Positions 58,822-64,000 of a DNA stretch of 64,000 nt are shown here, in pieces. Made by a program: the position numbers and the translations under genes. Source of the DNA: Enterocloster bolteae (lineage in GTDB: Bacteria; Bacillota; Clostridia; Lachnospirales; Lachnospiraceae); the NCBI RefSeq assembly GCF_002234575.2, contig NZ_CP022464.2, positions 4,278,001 to 4,342,000 of the forward strand, read 5' to 3'. The notes under the pieces were generated by a model that had not been told where the DNA came from, did not search any database, and saw only the letters and a list, made by a program, of their open reading frames with translations. Within the stretch, counting starts at the first letter, position 1; each line of letters opens with the position of its first letter.

Positions 58822-60006
58822 TTACTGTGCCAGCTGCTCCTCTGTATAGTAGCCGCCGTCTACGATAATTTCCTTATAGTTGTCCTTGTCTACTGCTACC
58901 GGTGTGCACAGGTAAGCAGGAACCACAACCTTGCCGTTATTGTACTGTTCGGTGTCGTTGATTTCCGGCTCTGCGCCTTCCAGAACAGCCTGTACCATGG
59001 TTACGCACTTCTCAGCCAGGAGACGTGTATCTTTGTAAATGGTTGCTGTCTGGTAACCGGAGATGATGTTCTTAACTGCCATCAGCTCAGCATCCTGTCC
59101 TGTAATCAGCGGCCAGTCCTCGCCAACCTTGTAGCCGGCGCCTTCCAGAGCAGCCTTACAGCCGTATGCGAAACCGTCAAATGCGCTTGCGCAGATGTCT
59201 AACTTCTCGTCAGCATAGAAGCCGGTCAGATAGTTCTCGCAGTTCTGCTGTGCTGTTTCCTGGGACCATCTCAGGATACATGTATCCTCGAAGGAGGTAC
59301 GTCCGGACTTGCAGACCAGTGTTCCGTCATCCAGGTATGGCTGAAGAACTTCCATCAGTCCGTTGTACAGGAACAGTGCGTTGTTGTCATCAGGTGAGCC
59401 CATGAAGAACTCGATGGTGTAGGACTCGCCGGCTGCCTTGGCTGCGTCCAGGTCCTTTGCTTCCTTTATGTAGTTGCCGATTGCAGTACCAACTCCCTTG
59501 TTGTCAAAGGTTGCATAGTAGGAAACTGCGTCGGTATCCATCAGAAGACGGTCATAAGCGATGATGGGGATGCCTGCGTTCTTAGCCTGCTCCTCTACGT
59601 TTACAAGTGCGGAGGAGTCGATGGATGCGATTACCAGACAGTTAACACCGGATGCAATCATGTTCTCAATCTGTGAAACCTGCATCTGCACATCATCTTC
59701 TGCATACTGAAGGTCTACTTCATATCCAAGTGCTTCCAGCTGCTTCTTCATGTTGGCACCGTCGTTAATCCAGCGCTCGGATGACTGTGTAGGCATGGCA
59801 ACGCCTACCTTCTTGCCTTCCCCGGTTGCTGCCTTGGCTGCCTCGGTAGCTGCGTCTGCCGCTGCGCTGGAATCAGCCGCTGCTGCGGTTGTGTCTGCTG
59901 CCGCTGCCGCTGTGGTAGCTGCTGCCTCCTGTGAGCCGCCGCATCCTGTTAACAGTGAAGCTGCGATTGCCGTCCCCAGTATCATGCTTAAAATTTTTCG
60001 TTTCAT
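58822..60006 (-). CDS. chvE: Sugar-binding lipoprotein, ChvE/XylF type
   Basis: A 394-residue lipoprotein. The signal peptide ends with lipobox LLTGC (about 17-22) and is followed by an Ala/Thr-rich spacer to about residue 62. The mature ligand-binding domain begins KKVGVAMPTQSSERWINDGANM and includes PIIAYDRLLMDTDAVSYYATF and the GSPDDNNALFLYNG loop typical of ChvE. It is first in the arabinose transport-catabolism operon, behind a consensus promoter and an AraR-like box. Confidence 0.95.
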   Translation of the reverse strand: MKRKILSMILGTAIAASLLTGCGGSQEAAATTAAAAADTTAAAADSSAAADAATEAAKAATGEGKKVGVAMPTQSSERWINDGANMKKQLEALGYEVDLQYAEDDVQMQVSQIENMIASGVNCLVIASIDSSALVNVEEQAKNAGIPIIAYDRLLMDTDAVSYYATFDNKGVGTAIGNYIKEAKDLDAAKAAGESYTIEFFMGSPDDNNALFLYNGLMEVLQPYLDDGTLVCKSGRTSFEDTCILRWSQETAQQNCENYLTGFYADEKLDICASAFDGFAYGCKAALEGAGYKVGEDWPLITGQDAELMAVKNIISGYQTATIYKDTRLLAEKCVTMVQAVLEGAEPEINDTEQYNNGKVVVPAYLCTPVAVDKDNYKEIIVDGGYYTEEQLAQ

Positions 60007-60034
60007 ATGTTACCTCCCATGGTTTAATTTATAC

Positions 60035-60068
60035 ATACAACTTGTGTACATGTTCACAAGCTTGTACT
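60035..60068. promoter_or_regulatory. Inverted repeat in the chvE 5' leader, possible second AraR site
   Basis: TACAACTTGTG (left) and CACAAGCTTGTA (right) flank TACATGTT. The arms carry TTGTG/TTGTAC half-sites like those of the AraR box. It lies downstream of the promoter, in the transcribed leader, where a repressor could act as a roadblock. Confidence 0.4.
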
Positions 60069-60193
60069 TTCGTTAATTCAGCCAACCCTTGCGTCATACC
60101 ATCTGATTCATTTGGACTATTTTGCACTTTTGTAGATTTTACTCTGTCTGCATTGTGCGTTTCGTCAATATTTCTTACGTTTTTCTTTAAATA

Positions 60194-60222
60194 CACTATA
60201 CATTTTTGATGCTTGTTTGTCA
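60194..60222 (-). promoter_or_regulatory. Promoter of the chvE-mmsAB-araR-araABD operon
   Basis: On the minus strand, TTGACA (60222-60217), a 17-base spacer and TATAGT (60199-60194). The leader is about 180 bases long. Confidence 0.8.
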
Positions 60223-60256
60223 ATAGGTATTTAGAACTTTTTTATATTTTTTATTA

Positions 60257-60268
60257 TTGTACGTACAA
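60257..60268. promoter_or_regulatory. AraR box
   Basis: The perfect palindrome TTGTACGTACAA matches the core of the Bacillus AraR operator (ATTTGTACGTACAAAT). It is 35 bases upstream of the -35 box. Confidence 0.7.
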
Positions 60269-60356
60269 CTTTAACGTCATTTTTCCTATTTTCGTCTAAA
60301 AACGACCTGTCTCATCCTGTAAATAGTTCTGAATCCCGTTCCCCGGACGCAAAAAA

Positions 60357-60387
60357 TGCCAGCAAGCCGACGACAGGCTTGCTGGCA
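60357..60387 (-). terminator. Terminator of the ytfR-ytfT-yjfF operon
   Basis: TGCCAGCAAGCC / GGCTTGCTGGCA, a perfect 12-bp stem with a seven-base loop, followed on the minus strand by TTTTTT. It lies 70 bases after the yjfF stop codon and separates the two sugar-transport operons. The rest of 60007-60457 holds only the regulatory sites listed. Confidence 0.9.
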
Positions 60388-60457
60388 CAATGTTCTGTTA
60401 AATTTTTAACTCTTTTTTGTTTACTTTTGCCTGACGGCCATGTTTCGGTGATTCCCC

Positions 60458-61483
60458 TTACTTGTTCTTTCTCTTCAGTGCTGCAATCAGACTCTGAAGC
60501 ACGATGAAGAAGCACAGAAGGGCCGCAATGGTAATTCTCACCCACCAGGAGGAAAGCGTTCCCTGGAAGGTAATAAAGGACTCGATGGTTCCCTTAATCA
60601 AAACTCCGAAAAGGCTTCCGATAACATTTCCCACGCCGCCGGTCAGAAGGGTTCCGCCGATAACTGAGGACGCGATGGCATCCATCTCAAATCCCTTGGC
60701 CTGCTCCACGAAACCGGAGCATGTGTTCATACAGAACAGAAGGCCGCCCAGTCCAGCCAGGAATCCATCCAGCACATAAGCCTGGAGCTTGATTCTTCTC
60801 ACATTCAGACCCAGCAGCAGGGCAGACTGCTCATTTCCGCCAATGGCGTAAATGGAACGGCCGAACTTGGTATACTTAAGCACTACAAACACAATGGCCA
60901 GAACCACCAGGGCGATGATAACACTGGGGTATACGTAAGGATAAATCATGACTCCCTTTTTATTCAGGTAACCGCCAAAGGGCAGGTACATCTTGAATGT
61001 GGCAATGCCGGTAAATGTCTTATTTGTGATGCTGATCATCTCCTGGCTGATAATGGAGGTCATGCCTCTTGCAAAGAACATGCCCGCCAGGGTCACGATA
61101 AAGGGCTGTATCTTAAGGTAGGCCACCAAAAAGCCCTGTACCAGGCCGAATATACATCCCGTTACCAGCACGATAAGGATGGCCGGAAACGCACCGATAT
61201 TTCCCCTCTCCATCATCCAGGCCAGCATCATGCACACCATGGCCACCACAGAACCAACGGAAATGTCGATACCGCCTGTAATCATGACAATGGTCATGCC
61301 GGTTGCCACCACAATCAGGCCCGCGTTGGATATGAACAGGTTGAGGAAGTTCTGTACCTTTGCAAATCCTCTGCCGCCAAACATGATGATACCTGCTATA
61401 TACATCACAAAGAATAATATGATGGTCACAGCCAGCAGGAAGGAGTTGCCGTCCAGTCTTTTCTTTTCACTTCTGTTTTTCAT
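60458..61483 (-). CDS. yjfF: Sugar ABC transporter permease, YjfF type
   Basis: A 341-residue permease of the galactofuranose/ribose class with eight to ten segments: GMTIVMITGGIDISVGSVVAM, YLKIQPFIVTLAGMFFARG, AIGGNEQSALLLGLNV and EMDAIASSVIGGTLLTGGVG-like motifs. Its ATG overlaps the stop of the YtfT-type gene by one base. It forms a heterodimeric channel with YtfT. The exact sugar is not shown by sequence; proximity to the ara operon suggests a pentose or furanose. Confidence 0.92.
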   Translation of the reverse strand: MKNRSEKKRLDGNSFLLAVTIILFFVMYIAGIIMFGGRGFAKVQNFLNLFISNAGLIVVATGMTIVMITGGIDISVGSVVAMVCMMLAWMMERGNIGAFPAILIVLVTGCIFGLVQGFLVAYLKIQPFIVTLAGMFFARGMTSIISQEMISITNKTFTGIATFKMYLPFGGYLNKKGVMIYPYVYPSVIIALVVLAIVFVVLKYTKFGRSIYAIGGNEQSALLLGLNVRRIKLQAYVLDGFLAGLGGLLFCMNTCSGFVEQAKGFEMDAIASSVIGGTLLTGGVGNVIGSLFGVLIKGTIESFITFQGTLSSWWVRITIAALLCFFIVLQSLIAALKRKNK

Positions 61484-62538
61484 TATGCCACTCCTCCTTC
61501 CACGTTCTTGGATGAATGTCTGGATGCCAGACGTTTCCTGAATTTCTTAAGTTCCTCTGACTGCACAGCCACAATCAGTATAACCACAATGGCCTTATAT
61601 ACAGGAATCTGGTCCGCAGGCACGCTCATGGCATAGAGGGTGGTGGTCAGGGCCTGGATGGTATATGCGCCGATTACGGAGCCCAGCAGGGAGAACCGGC
61701 CGCCGCCCAGGGAGTTGCCGCCCAGGGCCACTGCCGCGATGGCATCAAGCTCCATGTTGAGGCCGATGTTGTTGGCGTCTGCGGAATAGATGCGGGAGGA
61801 TGCCACCAGTCCTGCGATACCTGCGCACAGTCCGCAGAACGCATAGGCCATCCAGATGATTTTCACGGATTTAAGACCTACCAGCCGGGATGCCCTCTCA
61901 TTGATGCCCACGGACTGGATGTACATTCCCATGGCTGTTTTCTTCAGCAGAATATAGGTGAGCGCCACCACGATTACAGCCACAAAAATTGGGGTGGGAA
62001 TGGGAATTCCCGGTATGTTGTTGCCCAGCAGCTTATATCCGTCCACGCGGATGTATGTGATCTGTCCGTTTGTCACCAGCTGGGAGATACCCCTGCCCGC
62101 GGTAAACAGAATCAGGGTCGCCACCATGGGCTGTATCTTAAGCTTTGCAACCAGTAAGCCGTTAAAGCCGCCGCACACCACGGCCGCTGCCAGGGCTGCC
62201 AGCACAGCCAGGACGTAGGGATTGGCATACTCATTGACCGACACCTCACCGCCTGCCAGGACCCTGGTACACACAGCCGCAGCCACTGCCATGACAGCGC
62301 CCACGGAAATATCGGTTCCGGCGGAGGCAGATACCACCAGGGTCATGCCCACGGCCAGCACCACCAGCTCGCTGGCACGGTTGATTACGTCAATGATATA
62401 TCCGTAGAGGACGCCGTTATTAATCGTAATCCTAAAAAACGTGGGCGTGGTAATCAGATTGATTAACAGTACTATGATAAGACAGGATAACGGAAGAAAC
62501 AGCCTGTAACCTGTCAACTTTTTAAGTTTCCCCATCAT
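61483..62538 (-). CDS. ytfT: Sugar ABC transporter permease, YtfT type
   Basis: A 351-residue permease homologous to the YjfF-type partner: GMTLVVSASAGTDISVGAVMA, LLVAKLKIQPMVATLILFTAG, RLVGLKSVKIIWMAYAFCG and ELDAIAAVALGGNSLGGG. The insertion SASAGTDIS in the first motif and the name-giving order ATPase-YtfT-YjfF match the E. coli ytfQRT-yjfF set. It overlaps the ATPase gene by four bases (ATGA). The binding-protein gene of this system is not in the window and should lie beyond the right edge. Confidence 0.92.
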   Translation of the reverse strand: MMGKLKKLTGYRLFLPLSCLIIVLLINLITTPTFFRITINNGVLYGYIIDVINRASELVVLAVGMTLVVSASAGTDISVGAVMAVAAAVCTRVLAGGEVSVNEYANPYVLAVLAALAAAVVCGGFNGLLVAKLKIQPMVATLILFTAGRGISQLVTNGQITYIRVDGYKLLGNNIPGIPIPTPIFVAVIVVALTYILLKKTAMGMYIQSVGINERASRLVGLKSVKIIWMAYAFCGLCAGIAGLVASSRIYSADANNIGLNMELDAIAAVALGGNSLGGGRFSLLGSVIGAYTIQALTTTLYAMSVPADQIPVYKAIVVILIVAVQSEELKKFRKRLASRHSSKNVEGGVA

Positions 62539-64000
62539 TCTTCCCCTCCTCCTGCAATTGCCTTCATGATGGAATCCTGGCTCAGCTCGTCTTCCTTAAG
62601 CTCTCCCACCTTCCCGCCGTCGCGCATGACCGCCATACGGCTGCAGGTGCGGAGCATCTCCTCGATTTCAGAGGATATAAACACCACGGACATGCCGTCC
62701 TCCGCAAGCTTCAGCACCAGCTTCTGGATCTCTGTCTTGGTACCGATATCAATTCCCCTTGTAGGCTCATCCAGAATCAGAAAATCAGGATTAGTCAGGA
62801 GCCAGCGTCCCAGAATTACCTTCTGCTGGTTGCCGCCGGAGAGCTGTTTGATAGGAGTCTCCCTGTCGGCTGTCTTGATTTGAAGAATATCAATGTATTT
62901 ATCCGTGAATTCCTCCTGTTCCTTCCTGCTCATGAGCCTGAACATGCCTTTCTTGGCTTGGAGGGCAATGATAATATTTTCGCGCACAGACAGATCCGCG
63001 ATGATCCCCTCCTCCTTGCGGTTCTCAGGCAGATAGGCCATGCCTTCCATCATGGCGTCAATGGGAGCGTTGACCTTTAACTTCTTCCCCTTTACGGCCA
63101 GCTCGCCGCTGTCCGGCTTATCGGCGCCGTATATGGCGCGGACCAGCTCGGAACGTCCGGATCCCAGAAGTCCTGTAAGGCCGATGACCTCGCCTTTATG
63201 TATATCCAGGCTGAAGGGTTTGATGGTTCCCTTGTGGCCCAGCCCCCTGGCGCTTATGATTACATCTTCCTTGACCGTGGACACGCCCTCCTTCTTGATG
63301 GCTGCCAGATCGTCGAAATCCTTACCCATCATTTTGGCCACCAGCTGTACCCTCGGCAGCTCCTCCACCTTGAATTCTCCCACCAGGGTTCCGTTTCTAA
63401 GAACCGTAATCCTGTCGCACACAGCATATACCTGTTCCAGGAAATGGGTGACAAAGATGATTCCGATTCCCTTGTCCTTAAGCTGTCTCATCAGCACAAA
63501 CAGCTTCTCCACCTCACCGTCGTCCAGGGAGGATGTGGGTTCATCCAGAATCAGCACCTTGGCCGACATATCCACCGCCCTGGCAATGGCAATCATCTGC
63601 TGGATGGCAATGGAATAGTTCTCCACAGCCATGGTCACATCAATGTGGACATCCAGTCCCTCCAACAGCTTCCTGGCATCCTCCTTCATGGTCCTCCAGT
63701 CAATCATGGGACCTTTTTTCGGTTCTCTGCCAATATAAAGGTTCTCTGCCACTGACAGATTGGGACACAGGTTCACCTCCTGGTAAACTGTGCTGATGCC
63801 ATTTTCCTGTGCTTCCTGGGGCGACCGGTTGATGATGGTATTGGATGAACCTTCCATTCGGATTGTACCGGTCTCAAACTCCTCCACGCCGGTCAGCACC
63901 TTGATCAGTGTAGACTTCCCGGCACCATTCTCGCCCATAAGGGCATGGATTTCGCCTTTTCTCAAAGTAAAATCCACATCCTGTAGCGCCTTTACACCGG
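62535..64000 (-). CDS. ytfR: Sugar ABC transporter tandem ATPase, YtfR type (5' end cut by window edge)
   Basis: The reading frame stays open to base 64000, and the residues before the first in-window start (GVKALQD-V-DFTLRKG) are typical ABC sequence, so about 20 N-terminal residues lie outside. Domain 1 has Walker A GENGAGKST and Walker B KVLILDEPTSSLDD; domain 2 has the degenerate GLLGSGRSELVRA, signature LSGGNQQKVILGRWL and DEPTRGIDIG. It powers the YtfT/YjfF permeases encoded downstream with overlapping codons. Confidence 0.93.
   Translation of the reverse strand, partial: GVKALQDVDFTLRKGEIHALMGENGAGKSTLIKVLTGVEEFETGTIRMEGSSNTIINRSPQEAQENGISTVYQEVNLCPNLSVAENLYIGREPKKGPMIDWRTMKEDARKLLEGLDVHIDVTMAVENYSIAIQQMIAIARAVDMSAKVLILDEPTSSLDDGEVEKLFVLMRQLKDKGIGIIFVTHFLEQVYAVCDRITVLRNGTLVGEFKVEELPRVQLVAKMMGKDFDDLAAIKKEGVSTVKEDVIISARGLGHKGTIKPFSLDIHKGEVIGLTGLLGSGRSELVRAIYGADKPDSGELAVKGKKLKVNAPIDAMMEGMAYLPENRKEEGIIADLSVRENIIIALQAKKGMFRLMSRKEQEEFTDKYIDILQIKTADRETPIKQLSGGNQQKVILGRWLLTNPDFLILDEPTRGIDIGTKTEIQKLVLKLAEDGMSVVFISSEIEEMLRTCSRMAVMRDGGKVGELKEDELSQDSIMKAIAGGGEE

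Noticed and set aside
1..64000. rRNA, tRNA, CRISPR arrays, insertion sequences or prophage genes
   Set aside because: Intergenic regions were read for tRNA-like and array-like patterns and proteins for transposase or integrase motifs; none was convincing.

Overview
The window looks like chromosome of a low-to-mid-GC monoderm Clostridia, most likely a Lachnospiraceae relative of the Clostridium/Enterocloster clostridioforme-bolteae group. This rests on YesMN-type two-component systems, AraC/GntR/LacI sugar regulators, many sugar ABC transporters with lipoprotein binding proteins, strong GGAGG ribosome-binding sites, consensus sigma-A promoters and a BclA-like collagen protein. The genus is inference. 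No rRNA, tRNA, CRISPR, integrase or transposase was seen.

Left part (1-9.6 kb, nearly all minus strand): the first codons of a regulator, probably AraC family; a collagen-like surface/spore protein; a two-gene AmmeMemoRadiSam module (radical SAM enzyme plus a MEMO/LigB-AMMECR1 fusion); an SLC13/ArsB-type anion permease; and a purine operon (NCS2 permease, adenine deaminase) with a GntR/UTRA regulator. Copies of one operator lie at both the regulator promoter and the permease promoter.

9.6-20.6 kb: a continuous eight-ORF minus-strand operon with a divergent FadR-type regulator. It encodes a GH4 enzyme with the CHEV motif of alpha-galacturonidases, a MalFG-type ABC importer with its lipoprotein, an enolase-superfamily protein, a LeuC/LeuD-like hydro-lyase pair, and one long ORF joining a GH105 unsaturated glycuronyl hydrolase to a LarA-type nickel-pincer racemase/epimerase. 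The LarA half has its own internal Shine-Dalgarno and ATG. This looks like import and trimming of pectin-derived acidic oligosaccharides coupled to an uncharacterised hydroxy-acid branch, and it is the best candidate here for an undescribed pathway.

20.7-36.4 kb: an HPr-like protein without the phosphorylatable histidine; a sugar-binding lipoprotein divergent from a YesN/YesM pair; a four-gene RND efflux operon with two TolC-like proteins, unexpected in a monoderm; a 27-bp perfect inverted repeat; a GNAT/LysR pair; and an OmpR-type two-component system.

36.4-50.3 kb: a Mef-like MFS exporter preceded by a consensus promoter, an eight-codon leader MYLSIRLR and terminator-like hairpins, resembling macrolide-sensing attenuators. 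Then come a VanRS-like two-component system, a MacB-type ABC system with a large membrane-anchored repeat protein, two small genes, a MATE exporter and PadR repressor with overlapping divergent promoters, a second Mef-like MFS gene behind 18-bp tandem repeats, and an MGMT-family protein without the acceptor cysteine.

50.5-64 kb (minus strand): an L-arabinose operon (ChvE-MmsA-MmsB importer, AraR, small membrane protein, AraA, AraB, AraD) with an AraR-like box upstream, then a second YtfR/YtfT/YjfF-type sugar importer cut by the right edge.

A recurring feature is short in-register tandem duplications (17-36 bp) at or near stop codons and in protein tails.
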